This document shows, piece after piece, positions 12,918 through 24,405 of a stretch of 64,000 nucleotides of DNA; position 1 is the first letter of the stretch; each line of letters opens with the position of its first letter. The notes under the pieces are model-generated. The model made no database searches. It saw nothing but the letters and a program-made list of their open reading frames with translations, and had not been told where the DNA came from. Both the position numbers and the translations under genes were made by a program. Source of the stretch: Diadophis punctatus similis. Its lineage: Eukaryota; Chordata; Lepidosauria; Squamata; Dipsadidae. The stretch lies in the NCBI GenBank assembly GCA_023053685.1, contig JALIGW010000004.1, positions 83,350,664-83,414,663 on the forward strand, in the 5' to 3' direction.

Positions 12918-13397
12918 TACAGGCCGTTCTCGGCTGACAACCACCATTGAGTTTCCATGGCTAAGCAAAACCGTTTTTAAGTGAGTTTGGTCCAATTGTA
13001 CAACTCACATTTCTGGCCAATTCACTTTCTTGCCGCAGTTGTTACATGAACCATTGCAGTCATTAAGTGAATCCAGTTTCCTTTTCGACCTGGCTTGCCC
13101 CCGTGGCTAAGTGAATCACTGCAGTTGTTAAATGAGTCACACGGTCGTTAAGTGAATCCGACTTCCCAGCTGACTTTGCTGGTCAGAAGGTCACAAAACG
13201 GGATCATGTGACTCCGGGACCCTGCAACCGTCATAAATCCATGCCAGTTGGTAAGCCTCTGACTTCCGATCATGGGACCACGGGGATGCTGCAACCGTCG
13301 TAAGTGTGAAAAAACCGATTCTAAGTTGCTGTTTTCAGTGCCGTTGTAACTTTGAACGGTCACTAAGCAAACGGTCGTAAGTTGAGGACTATCTGTT
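12918..13397 (+). mobile_element. Tigger-like MITE A copy
   Basis: From ccgttctcggctgacaacca to cggtcgtaagttgaggacta. It is longer than the consensus because the 'gttaagtgaatc' segment is partly duplicated. Confidence 0.75.
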
Positions 13398-14001
13398 AGT
13401 CTTGTTCACTCTCGAAAGCCTATCAGAGGGAGGGAGAAGAATGCAACACCAAGCAAACATTTGAATTTGATGGTCCTGATCTCCAGAAACACAGAACAGT
13501 GAAGTTTTAAGAGTAGATCTCCAACAGATTCCAAGGCTATGAAGTCACATGAAAGTGCCTCTTTTGAGAGTAGAGTAAGATCAGTACATCAGATCGCCCC
13601 AGTGCTAATAATAGGTTATACAAGACGTAACCCATACAATTATAGTCTGTACCACGAAGCGTTCTGTGCTATCCTTCCATCCCAGGTGCAAAACTTTACA
13701 CGCTCCAAGATGGAGAACTGGAAAGCCTTACTCTTCAATAAAAAAATATTTAAAAAAAAAAACTCTTTTGAGGTTTAGATATTTAAAATTCCTACTTGGG
13801 AAAAAAAATACCAGCCCACTGTGACCTGAATCGTACATTGTCCTATTTATTTCTGGGTTGTAATATCTACATATTGCTAAGTTTATTAGACAAGGCAGTT
13901 CAGCTAAGAATACCTGTTCTGTGGAACATATCGGAGTATCGTGTAAAGGTATCGTGTATTTCACTGATTATTTTGTCTTTGTATTTATCACATATGTATA
14001 G
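13398..14001. other. no gene or recognised repeat
   Basis: Unclassified AT-rich DNA with short frames only. Confidence 0.4.
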
Positions 14002-15007
14002 TTAGTCCTCGACTTACAACAGTTCGCTTAGTGACGGTTTGAAGTTACTGTTCTGACCTAAGCGTTCCCAAACCACGAAGCAGACTCCTTGTCCCGACAA
14101 AAAAACCCTTTTTATTAAGTTACTGTGAATTCTTCTCATTCACATCCAGCAAAGTCTTTCAAGGGAGCATTTACAGTCACAGACCTTATCTGTCTTGGAG
14201 AGCTGCCAGGCCGATATCTTCAAAACTTGGCAAGGAGTCTCAGAGAGTCACGAACCAATTAAGCGAACTAATTGTCTCCTGCAAACTCCCCTCCCCGTTC
14301 GCTCCTCTTTTATTCCCTATGGGAGGGGCCATTCATCGTCCACCTGTGGCTTTACTCCCAAGTCGACCCTTGTTCCTCAGCTGTTCCCTTCGTCTGGCAG
14401 CTCTGCGCATGCGCACACTGGGAACAGGCTCCAGCTGTTCCTCTGCCTCGCTGTTGTCTGACTCCGGAGGCAGCTGATAACTGTCGTACGGCCCTGGCCC
14501 CATCTCTGCCTCTGACGCAGAGCACTCGTCCGAGCCTTCCCCAGGCTCCAGGACTAGCCCATGTTCCTCCCCAACCTCCTCACTGTCCGAATCTGCTGCC
14601 AGCTCCACTGGCCGCTGGCGGACTACAACTTACAACGCCACTGGAAAACCTTTTTTCACAGTAATGATTGTTGGCCATTCACAGTAATGACTGTTTTTAC
14701 AGTTATGACCATTGCAGCCTACACAGGGTCACGTGATTTACATTTGGACGCTTGACAACTGGCTCACATTTATATGACGGACACAGAGTCCCCTTTTGCG
14801 AACCTTCTGACCAGCCAACTCGATGGGGAACCCAGATTCGCTTAACAACCGAGCCACTAATTTAACGCCGGCAGGGATTCCCTTAACAAATGTGGCAAGA
14901 AAAGCCGTAAAATGAGGCAAAACTCACTTAACAAATGTCTCACTTAACAACATAAATGTGGGGGGCTCAATTGTGCTTGCAAAAGTTGAGGGCTACCGTG
15001 CCTGTAT
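14002..15007 (-). mobile_element. Tigger-like MITE A split by a solo LTR
   Basis: The left end (tagtcctcgacttacaacag) and the body (14634-15007) are one family A element interrupted by the LTR at 14049-14627. A CACGTG E-box lies at 14730-14735. Confidence 0.85.
14049..14627 (-). mobile_element. solo LTR of an LTR retrotransposon
   Basis: A 579-bp unit bounded by TG...CA (minus strand TGTAGTCCGC ... GGTCAGAACA). It has a TATA-like gggaataaaagagg and a downstream AATAAA before the end. The flanks AGTTAC (14043-14048) and ACTTAC (14628-14633) look like a short target duplication with one mismatch. The U3-like part keeps a 91-codon acidic frame on the minus strand that may be the end of a former retroelement reading frame. 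The superfamily is not certain. Confidence 0.75.
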
Positions 15008-15267
15008 TTTATTATTGTATTTCTTTTGCCTACTTTATCCTGGAAATCGTTCTTGTATTTTATCTTTGTTGGATCCGATATGGTTGTAAGACTAATCAAC
15101 CAACACATTTTCCATGGTGAATTTTGCATATATATTTTGATATTTTGCATATATATATATAGCAGAAAAGTATATAGACTTGAAGAAATAACAGTTCCTT
15201 CTTCTCATTAATGATAAATATTTAAAAGATGGCTTTATAGACAATCAGTTGCAATTTCACACATTAT

Positions 15268-15765
15268 CAGTAAGTAAAAAGGATGTTGAGACTCTAGAAA
15301 GAGTGCAGAGAAGAGCAACAAAGATGATTAGGGGACTGGAGGCTAAAACATATGAAGAACGGTTGCAGGAACTGGGTATGTCTAGTTTAATGAAAAGAAG
15401 GGCTAGGGGAGACATGATAGCAGTGTTCCAATATCTCAGGGGCTGCCACAAAGAAGAGGGAGTCAAACTATTCTCCAAAGCACCTGAGGGCAGAACAAGA
15501 AGCAATAGGTGGAAACTAATCAAGGAGAGAAGCAACTTAGAACTAAGGAGAAATTTCCTGACAGTTAGAACAATTAATCTGTAGAACAACTTGCCTCCAG
15601 AAGTTGTGAATGCTCCAACACTGGAAGTTTTTAAGAAGAGATTGGACAACCATTTGTCTGAAATGGTATGGTCTCTTGCTCAAGCAGGGGGTTGGACTAG
15701 AAGACCTCCGAGGTCCCTTCCAACTCTGTTATTCTACATTCTGCAAGGCTCAAAAGTTCACCAGT
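15268..15765 (+). mobile_element. CR1 LINE 3' fragment
   Basis: Encodes KKDVETLERVQRRATKMIRG, MSSLMKRRARGDMIAVFQYL, GRTRSNRWKLIKERSNLEL and, after a stop, NNLPPEVVNAPTLEVFKKRL. It has the terminal ccgaggtcccttccaactct block. The frame is broken at ccin 15582 (TAG), so it is a dead copy. Confidence 0.88.
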
Positions 15766-16670
15766 GCGTGGAAAGGCAGCAAGGCACCCAAAGGAAGCAC
15801 TCATCATAACATACTTTTGAGATATACTGGATTAAATTGTTCATGGAAACTAGTTAAGCTGTTAGGAGCCCATCCCGTTCTTTTCAATAAACTGTCAAGT
15901 GCCTGCCATCTTGTTGCTTTGTATTTCGTTAAAGTAATTTAATACATCCAGTAATTTATGATCCATGTTGTTTCCTTTCCCTTGTGTTACAAAATTCCTC
16001 CCATAAAGTTGATTCACCCCTCATCGCTCAAGGCTTAAAAGCAGTTAAGGATGCAGATCCAAATCTCAGATCGGAGGTAGATGTTTCAACAAGAACCCGT
16101 GGGTCCAAGTAAGTTCTCCATCATGTTTTCTTAAGAAGGGTAGAGTTTACCTAACACAACTCAACCGCAACTCTTCAAATGTTTTTCTTTTTGTCCGCCA
16201 AGCGTGTAACTCTCTTGCCATTCTCAGCTCACCAACTTCCCAATAGGTTCTGAACTTTCCTACTCCGAGATCAACAATCAAGCCTTCATAATTTTGTTAG
16301 CTTTGCTTCTTCTTAATGCTGTTCTTTCCAAACTAGACAATTTCTAGATGTGAACTAGAATTCAACAGCTGCCTTAGAGTTGTGGTCCATGCATCCGGAC
16401 TTCTCTGGCTTGACATGTGCAGCAAGACAGTGGTACTTAGATGGGGTTTATGAAGCTATCGTGCATAGCAAGGGTTTCATATCCAGAATACAGGATCCAG
16501 AAAAAATGCCTTAAGCCTCATGGCCCTAGTAGTGCTTGGATAATAGAGACACTTCCTATTTTCTGTAAATATCATTGAACTTACAGCCATCTTTTCCCAA
16601 AATATTATCTTTAATGCAGCAGCTAGAAAATTCCTTGCAGAAGTTCCCCATTGCAACATGCGCAACGTTT
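15766..16670. other. no gene or recognised repeat
   Basis: Unclassified sequence with short frames and no conserved protein. Confidence 0.4.
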
Positions 16671-16673
16671 AAG

Positions 16674-17500
16674 GAATGTGGTTGTGCAAGTCCTCCAGAT
16701 TCAATTCCAAGGAGCAGGGTTGTACAGATACTCCAGATTCTATTCCAGAAAGGAACAGAATTGTGCAAATTCTCCAGATTGAATTCCAGAAAGGAACACG
16801 GTTGTGCAAATCCTCCAAATTCAATTCCAAAGAGGAAAAGGGTTGTGAAAATACTCCAGGTCCATTTCCAGAAAGGAACAAAGTTGTGAAAATCCTCCAG
16901 ATCCAATTCCAGAAAGGAACACGGTTGTGCAAATCCTCCAGATTAAATTCTGAGAGGAAACAGGGTTGTGCAAATCCTGCAGATTCAATTCCAGAAAGGA
17001 ACACGGTAGTGCAAATCCTCCAGATTCAATTCTGAGAAGGTACACGGTTGTGCAAATCCTCCAAATTCAATTCCAGAAAGGAACACGATTGTGCAAATCC
17101 TGCAGATCCAATTCCAGAAAGGAACGATGTTGTGCAAATCCTCCAGATTCAATTCCAGAAAGGAACAAAGATGTGAAAATCCTCCAGATTCAATTCCGAG
17201 AAGGAACAGGGTTGTGAAAATCCTCCAGATCCAATTCCAGAAAGGACTAGGGTAGTGCAGATCCTCCAGATTCAATTCCAGAGAGGAACAAAGTTGTGCA
17301 AATCCTCCAAATTCAATTCCGAGAAGGAACACGGTTGTGCAAATCCTCCAGATTCAATTCCAGAAAGGAACAAAGTTGTGCAAATCCTCCAGATCCAATT
17401 CCAGAAAGGAACACGGTTGTGCAAATCCTTCAGATTCAATTCCAGAAAGGAACAAAGATGTGAAAATCCTCCAGATCCAATTCCAGAAAGGCGCAAGGGG
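16674..17500. repeat. 41-bp minisatellite, about 20 copies
   Basis: The unit is approximately gttgtgcaaatcctccagat + tcaattccagaaaggaacac + g. Units vary at a few positions (caaatcc/gaaaatcc, attcaa/atccaa). Because 41 is not a multiple of three and the unit lacks stops, all three plus frames and several minus frames are open and cycle through the same peptides. Confidence 0.92.
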
Positions 17501-17904
17501 AAGCAGCTGTGTCCCACTCATTAAAGCAGCCTGATCAACAAATTCCCCAGTCTGTCCCACCCAGCTGCTGGTCAATCTTGCAAACAGACCGGAGGTTTGC
17601 TTTCAGAAGCAATATTTGTGACCCTATTTGGCATCGAATCCAAGGCAACACACGCCAACCGCACTGAGGAATATTTACATACCACAAGGCTTCTGGAAAA
17701 AGGGAAAGATGCGTGCAGATGCAAAGGAGTGTTTGCAAGCAAGATTTGGACTCTTGCTGGAATTAAGGTGGGTTTACTAGGAGTTGAAGACTCCTTTCTC
17801 TAGACATGGAAAGCAATGGGACAAGCTCCCTTTGTATGGGAGCTAAACATTTTTAGGGACTGACATCTGCATTAATGTTATCATACAGATAATATAATGT
17901 CATC

Positions 17905-18478
17905 CCCACTCATTTCTAGCACTGATGATGTTAGCTAGTTGGGTAATGAAATGTCTGCAAGAAAACCATCAAGCTCAGAGAGCACCAAGGACCCAAAGTC
18001 ATCGTCCTCCTCCTCCTCCTCCTCCTCCTCCTCCTCCTCCTCCTCCTCCTCCTCCTCCTCCTCCTCCTCCTCCTCCTCCTCCTCCTCCTCCTCCTCCTCC
18101 TCCCTGCAAAACACTCACTTCTAGAACTGATGATGTTACCTAGTTGGGTAATGAAATGTCTGCAAGAAAAACATCAAGCTCAGAGAGCACCAAGGACCCA
18201 AAGTCATCATCGTCATCGTCGTCGTCGTCCTCCTCCTCCTCCTCCTCCCTGCAAAATCCACTCCCTTCTAGAACTGATGATGTTACCTAATTGGGTAATG
18301 AAATGTCTGCATAAAAACAACCAAACTCAGAGAGCACCAAGGACCCCCACAGTCATCCTCCTTTCCTCCTCCTCCTCCCCTCTTCCCTCCCTTCTAGAAC
18401 TGATGATGTTACCTAGTTGGGTAATGAAACGTCTGCAAGAAAACAACCAAACTCAGAGAGCACCCAGGACTCCATAAG
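17905..18478 (+). repeat. tandem array of hammerhead-like repeat units with (TCC)n spacers
   Basis: Four units of about 130-220 bp each carry ttctag[ca/aa]CTGATGA-t-gttacc-tagttg-ggtaat-GAAA-[c/t]gtc-tgcaagaa, then aagctcagagagcaccaagg. Cores start at 17922, 18127, 18274 and 18400. Stem II (GUUACC/GGUAAU) and stem I (UUCU.GCA / UGC.AGAA) are complementary. The variable spacers are TCC/TCG microsatellite (18001-18103, 18205-18248). Confidence 0.75.
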
Positions 18479-18479
18479 T

Positions 18480-20170
18480 TCCTGCTTTTGAAACTCAGGC
18501 TTAATATTGTATTGGGGACACAAAGATATGGAAAACTACTGGAAAAAGTTAATTAATTATTCCTGTGTGGTATGCTTATAAAGGAAGAGAAAATATAGAC
18601 ATTTATACATGCTGGTGCATATCAAAACTCTTTGGCAAAATGTCTTTGTTCTCGAGTATGCTCACAATGGAGTTAAAATTTAGGGAGCACTAAAATTTGC
18701 TTCATTTTTTCTTCCACCTGCTTTCCAACCAATTTACTGTCAAACTCTCCATCAAAGCAGAAAGAAAACCCAATTCCAACAGCCCGCTTAAAAAAAAAAA
18801 CCTTAAAATCTCTTTTCGAATTAAAATATGAGATTCATTTGGATTAGTTGCTCCCTCTCCATATATATATATTTTTACAAACGGTTTGACGTTCATCTTT
18901 AAAATCGGAAAAGCTACTTAGGGAATAGAGTGGAAACCAGGCCAAAGTACTGCAGCTTATCCAGTTTTTGAAAACCACGATATTTTCAGGGTTGATGTTT
19001 AAAAAGTCAAAGTTGAGAGTTTTATCCTTTCGGTTTTAGGCCCTGCCTCTCAAATGTATAATACTGAAACTAAATCCCATAACAGCCCATCCTACAGGAC
19101 ACACTAACACCAACGGCTACGGACTAACATTTTACAAAATCTGGGGGCCAACCTTGCAAGGGATTATTACTACTACTAATCTTTTAGACAATATAGGTAG
19201 CAATGTTCCCCTTCCAACCGCAGGATTGCGGCGTTAATCTTAGTGCCTCACGTGCATTTTATTTTTTACTCGTAAGTTTGAATTTCTTTTTGCATTCGGT
19301 TCTTCACCTATGTTTCCATTTACGTATTTATACGGCTTTACTATGATGTTGTAAACTGTCCAGAGAGACACAGGTGGGATGGGTGGTTTAGAAATCCTAT
19401 TAAACAAACCAACAAACGAGCAAAAATGAACGGTTTTCTGTAAAGTCTCCAATCCTAAGATCGATGATCAAATCACGGGGGCCTTTAAAAATTAATTTCT
19501 GTTAACAGAGAAATCACTCCGTAGGTCGATGGACCGTCGCTTCCCTTTTGAAACCATTTTTACTTAGAAAATAAAACCCGAGATTCAAATCTAATGAACA
19601 AAATATTTATTTCAGTAGAAAAGTAATAAAAAAAATTCTTAGTAAACTACATCTTGATCGGCTAAGGAAATAAATCATTTCTACCTTGGTAGAAATGGCG
19701 ATGAGAAAAGAAAGGAGTAGACCTCTGGAATGCAGACATGCGTAGTAGAACATATCATACGTCTGCTTGACCATAAATACAAGAAACAGAAAAACATAGA
19801 GATGCACAACTGGCAATATTCACATCGTGACAATTTCATCCTTTTGGAAAAAGCTTATTGTCCCATGTATATGTTTATGTTATCAACACAGGTGCTGGGG
19901 GGGTGGGGAATCATGTGGCCAGAATATAAAAAGTTTGGAAAATGTTGATTTTGGCAATTTCCTCTCCGCTTCTCCCCACCCGCCCTGGAATCCTAAATGC
20001 AATGGATCAATTGAAGGTATACATATCCCACATGCCCCTCACCCAATGTTATGCAAATTAGATTGTACCTGTCACTTTAGACCATCTATACAGAATGACA
20101 TTCGTGAAGTACGTGGTCACATCAACCAGCAGTCAGAAGGCCTGATGAAAACGCCTTCACTGCACAATAC
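18480..20170. other. no gene or recognised repeat
   Basis: 1.7 kb of ordinary AT-rich sequence. Minus-strand frames at 18702-18896 and 19240-19816 show no recognisable domain. Confidence 0.4.
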
Positions 20171-20171
20171 A

Positions 20172-20379
20172 AGGCAGTCCTGGACTTACGACCACAATTG
20201 ACCCCCACATTTCTGTTGTTAAGCGAGACATTTGTTAAGTGAGTTTTGCCTGCCCCGTTTTACGACCTTTCTGGCCATGGTTATTAAGTGGATCACTGCA
20301 GTTGATAAGTGAGTAACCCAGTTGTTCAGTGGCTTCCCCATGGACTTCGCTCGTCAGAAGGTCGCAAAAGGGGATCACG

Positions 20380-20439
<60 letters not shown>

Positions 20440-20632
20440 TACTGCAACTGTCATAAATATGAACCAGTTGCCATGCATCTCAATTTTGATCACATGATCA
20501 TGGGCCGTAACTTTGCAATTACATAACCTACAAAGGTCGCATCTGAAAAAAAGTCAGAAATCACAATTTTCTGTGCTGTTGTAACTTTGGTCACTAAATG
20601 AACGGTGGTAAATCAAGGATTACCTGTACAGG
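20172..20632 (+). mobile_element. Tigger-like MITE A with internal (CA)n
   Basis: Runs from gcagtcctggacttacgacc to atcaaggattacctgta. A (CA)n microsatellite (20382-20437) has grown in the position of the usual cacgtgacc E-box, replacing it. Confidence 0.8.
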
Positions 20633-20674
20633 GATAGACTCCACCATAGTTTCAACTGGGAAACTATGAGCACC

Positions 20675-21140
20675 TTAGATCAAGCTAAGTCCAAAAAATG
20701 CTAGAGAATTCCTGGAGGGCTTGGCATTCAGACGAATCATTGAACTTACAATCGGCCATCAACAGGCACAGAGAGATAAACAACATCTACATACCATTCA
20801 AAAGAGACAATCAAAAGGAAACAAAGCAGTTCCTGGCCAGCAATCAACACCCAGATAAGCGGGAGAATTAAGATCCAGGTTTACTCTAGAGTAGACCAAC
20901 AATCAAGAAGTAAACAATACCCTAATCAAACAACTACCAACTCAGGCAATCCAGCTAATAGTAAACAACAGCCTAATGAAGGAACCACCAAAAGGCCACT
21001 TCCACCAACAATGGCAGGACAACCCATTGTATATAGAGAGCAAACCCCACTCCCTTCTAGAACTGATGGTGTTACCTAGTTGGGTAATGAAATGTCTGGA
21101 AGAAAACAAGCAAGCTCAGGGAGCACCAAGGACCCCAGAA
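20675..21140 (+). pseudogene. decayed Penelope-like retroelement 3' end plus hammerhead-like repeat
   Basis: Read with one frameshift near 20719, the sequence gives AREFLE then AWHSDES...INRHREI and IYIPFK. This is the type of C-terminal block found in Penelope-like elements, stopping at 20870-20872. About 190 bp downstream (21055-21110) is a copy of the hammerhead-like repeat with a damaged core (CTGATGG). Penelope-like elements are known to carry hammerhead motifs next to their reading frame, so the linkage supports that origin. Family assignment is by memory. Confidence 0.5.
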
Positions 21141-21628
21141 TGACATCATTCATGCATATGGAAATCTCTGTGAACGTTGCAATTTGCAAATGATGCACCA
21201 TTAACCTACAATTAACTGCCTGAACCGGAATATTTTGGATGCAACAGACAAGTCTGTTGCTTCAAATGTCCATTAAATCACCTTCTCCTTCTACTCCATC
21301 ATCACTAAGCCTAAGTAGCCTTTCCTCGCTACTCTTACTTTGGCACAACAGTAAAGTAGTTGGATGACTCTTGATAGATGCTAAAAAAAAATATCATTCA
21401 CCGGGAAATGACATAAAAAAAAAAAAAAAACCAAGCAAGACATGGAACATTAATGGATGAATCACAGTTTGCTGTTCGGACAAGAATGAATTTAAATTCT
21501 AAGCTTTTAAAAAGTGAGTTAGAACAAGCAAAAAGCACGGAGCAAGCAACAACATAAGACCCTCAACTTTTCTTAAGACCTTAGACCTGTTGAGTTTTAT
21601 TCAACCCAATTACTTGTCCTTTACACCT

Positions 21629-22110
21629 AGTCCTTAACTTACAACAGTTCACTCAGCGACCGTTCAAAGTTACAACGGCACTGAAAAAAGTGACTGATGA
21701 CCGTTTTTCGCGCTTACGACCGTGGCAGTATCCCCCTGGTCACGTGATCAAAATTCAGACGCTTGGCAACTGACTCATATTTATGACTGTTGCAGATCCC
21801 CTTTTGCGACCTTCTGACAAACAAACTCAACGGGGAAGCCAGATTCACTTAAGAACCGTGTGAGTAACTTAACTGCAGTGATTCACTTAACGACTGTGGC
21901 CAGAGCGGTCGTAACATGGGGCAAAACTCCACTTAACAACCATCTCGCTTAGCAACAGAAATGTCGGACTCAATTGTCTGACCGTCACTTGTCTGAAATA
22001 GTATCGGGTCTCCTGCTTGAGCAGGGGGTTGGACTATAAGACCTCAAGGGTCCCTTCCAGCTCTATTCTGATTGATTGATTGTGATCATATGTCAAGGAC
22101 TACCTGTGTT
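21629..22110 (-). mobile_element. Tigger-like MITE A with CR1 tail inside
   Basis: The family A body has its CACGTG E-box at 21741-21746. A CR1 3' tail (acttgtctgaaatagtatcg ... cagctctattctgatt) is inserted at about 21983-22083 before the right end. Confidence 0.8.
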
Positions 22111-22286
22111 CCAATGAAACAGTAAAATACATTTTAAAAATCATTACGTCAAATCTTCGTATAACACTTATTAAAAGGGCAATACAACTAGAAATGCAGT
22201 CCTACACGTACCATAATCCATTTTCCATGCTTGCTGTAGCTAGTGAACATGTGTAAAATCACAATGTTGCTGTCAGTATGAGGTTT

Positions 22287-22385
22287 TCCAGCTGTTTCGG
22301 ACTACAATTCCTCCTAGTCTTGTTCATTTTAATCAGTGAATGGGCATGATGGGTGTTGTAATCCAAAAGAGCTGGAAACCAAACG
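22287..22385. mobile_element. small palindromic MITE
   Basis: Arms ggttttccagctgtttcgga and ccaaaagagctggaaacc plus actacaattc / gttgtaatcc are inverted. No clear target duplication. Confidence 0.45.
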
Positions 22386-23620
22386 AACCCAGAACATCCT
22401 AACTAAGATCACTCAATGCAGCCTTTACTTGGGAAACCTTGTGGCGGAGACAAAATCTGAATGAGGAATTTGGCCATTTATTTGTCAAACGAAGATTACA
22501 AATTTGAACGAGCACAATGCAAAAAAATTAAAATGTGTCACAGACTTTAGTCAACTTAGATACGTTCCCTTAGGAACCTCTTCAACATGAAATGAGGTTC
22601 ACAAATGTTAAGTTAGGAGTAAAACTGTTAAGAGTTAGTAGCTGAAACAACTGAATTGGGTAAGATATTCCAGACTTCGACAACTCTTGTTACGAAAATG
22701 GGAATATCAGCTCCAAAACTGCTGCTCGGCGCCCATTTTATAAGCAGGACTAACTAGAACCTCATTGTGATGGAGATAATAATTCTGCACTCAACCCAAC
22801 CATACCCTCATGGAAATTATCTAATTTTATGCACCTTAATATTCATATCTTAAAATGAATTAGTTGTCAACACAACACAAGATGAATCGGTTGACGATCC
22901 CGTCTTAGAGCAGTGTGGGTTTTTCTCCTAGTCATACTTGTGCAGGTTAACACAACAAGGAAACAAATATTGTTTTTCTACCTTTCCACCCCAACCCCTT
23001 TTCATTTTACTAAAATGAATTCCTGGTTCTTGCACACGAGGAAAGATGTGAATTTGCGAGTCATTTCAAATCAGAAGTTATAAAATGACTGTTTTTCACA
23101 GTAAACTTGGATAAATGGCAAATAAAGGAAGGAATTGCTCCGTTCCTGTCCTTTGGGGTCAACTTTAGAACAGACAAGGAGGCTCTGTGGCAGGAAAACC
23201 GAAGACAAAGAATGAACCCATTGTACAATCTTTTAAATCCATCTTCTCTAACACACGGCTCTCTCTCACACACACTAAAAAAAAAAAATCCACAACGCAC
23301 AGACAAATATATCTTTCTGAAGCTCTCCATAGATCATACAGTGAACTAAGCCACAGTTTGTTTCACAGGCTACAACTGGGCCGGTTGGCACAACATCAAA
23401 CTCTCAATCCTGGTTGACCCATGGCAATGGCCAACTTTGCACGCAGTTTTAAGTTCAAAGCAGACAAACCAACGGACGCCCCTTATCAGAATGGATGAAC
23501 CCAACCAAATCTGGGAGGAAAAACACAATTTGAAAATACAATTCATTGCATATTTATCAGAACAAGCCTCGGTGTATATACAGAGGCTTACTCTTGGAAA
23601 TAAGAGTTTTGTTGTGGATT
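22386..23620. other. no gene or recognised repeat
   Basis: Unclassified DNA. Short frames at 23061-23349 on both strands carry no known domain. Confidence 0.4.
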
Positions 23621-24405
23621 AAGGGGTCAACCTATTCTCGAAAGCACCTAAAGGCAGGAGAAGAAGCAACGGATGGAAACAAACCAAGGAGAGAAGCAAC
23701 CTAGAACCAAGGAGAAATTTCCTGACAGTGAGAACAATTGGGTCAGTGGAACAGCTTGCCACCAGAAGCTGTGGGTGCTCTATCACTGGAGGTTTTGAAG
23801 AAGAGACTGGACAACCATTTGTCTGAAATGGTGTAGGGCAGTGATGAAGAACCTTTTTTTCCTCGGGTGCCGAAAGCACACTCACGCTATCGCACGTGCA
23901 TGCCCATATCCATAATTCAATGCCCCCAACACACCCCACCCCCTGCACATGTGCGCACGACCCCCCCTGCCCCCCCATTTTACGACTTCCGGTGGGCCTG
24001 GTAGGCCCGTTTTTTGTCCCCCCGAGAGGCCCTCCGGAAGCTGGAAACGGCCCGTTTCCTGACTTCCAGTGGGCCCAGTAGGCCCATTTTTTGCCCTCCG
24101 CAGGCTCCAGAGGCTTTCTTGGAGCCTGGGGAGGGTGAAAACGCCCTCCCCTGCTCCCCCGGAGGCCCTCCAGAGGCCGAAAACACCCTCCTAGAACCTC
24201 CGCGCTAGCCAAAAATCAGCTGGCCAGCGCGCACATGCGCGCTGGAGCTGAGCTAGGGCAACGGCTCACGTGCCGGCAGATCTGGCTCCATGTGCCACCT
24301 GTGGCACGCATGCCATAAGTTCGCCATCACAGGTGTAGGGTCTCCTGCTTGAGCAGGGGGTTTGACTAGAAGACTTCCAAGGTCCCTTCCAACTCTGTTA
24401 TTCTG
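23621..24405 (+). mobile_element. CR1 LINE 3' end split by a hAT-like element
   Basis: CR1 from ggggtcaacctattctcgaa through ttgccaccagaagctgtggg to the tail ccaaggtcccttccaactct. It is interrupted at 23839-24332. Confidence 0.85.
23839..24332. mobile_element. hAT-like element family D
   Basis: Ends CAGTGATGAAGAACC and GTTCGCCATCACAG. The flanks GTGTAGGG (23831-23838 and 24333-24340) are identical 8-bp duplications. Family relatives are at 34.85-35.57 and 48976-49500. The interior is rich in gcatgtgc/gcgcatgcgc motifs. Confidence 0.88.

Noticed and set aside
14333..14608. Acidic 91-residue minus-strand protein
   Set aside because: It lies wholly within a solo LTR bounded by a target duplication; noted as part of the LTR, not as a gene.
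16674..17500. CRISPR-like array (regular repeats with variable parts)
   Set aside because: The whole 41-bp unit repeats without unique spacers and the host is a vertebrate; it is a minisatellite.
23619..24212. 197-codon minus-strand frame
   Set aside because: It crosses the boundary between a CR1 tail and a hAT-like element; no protein could be conserved across it.
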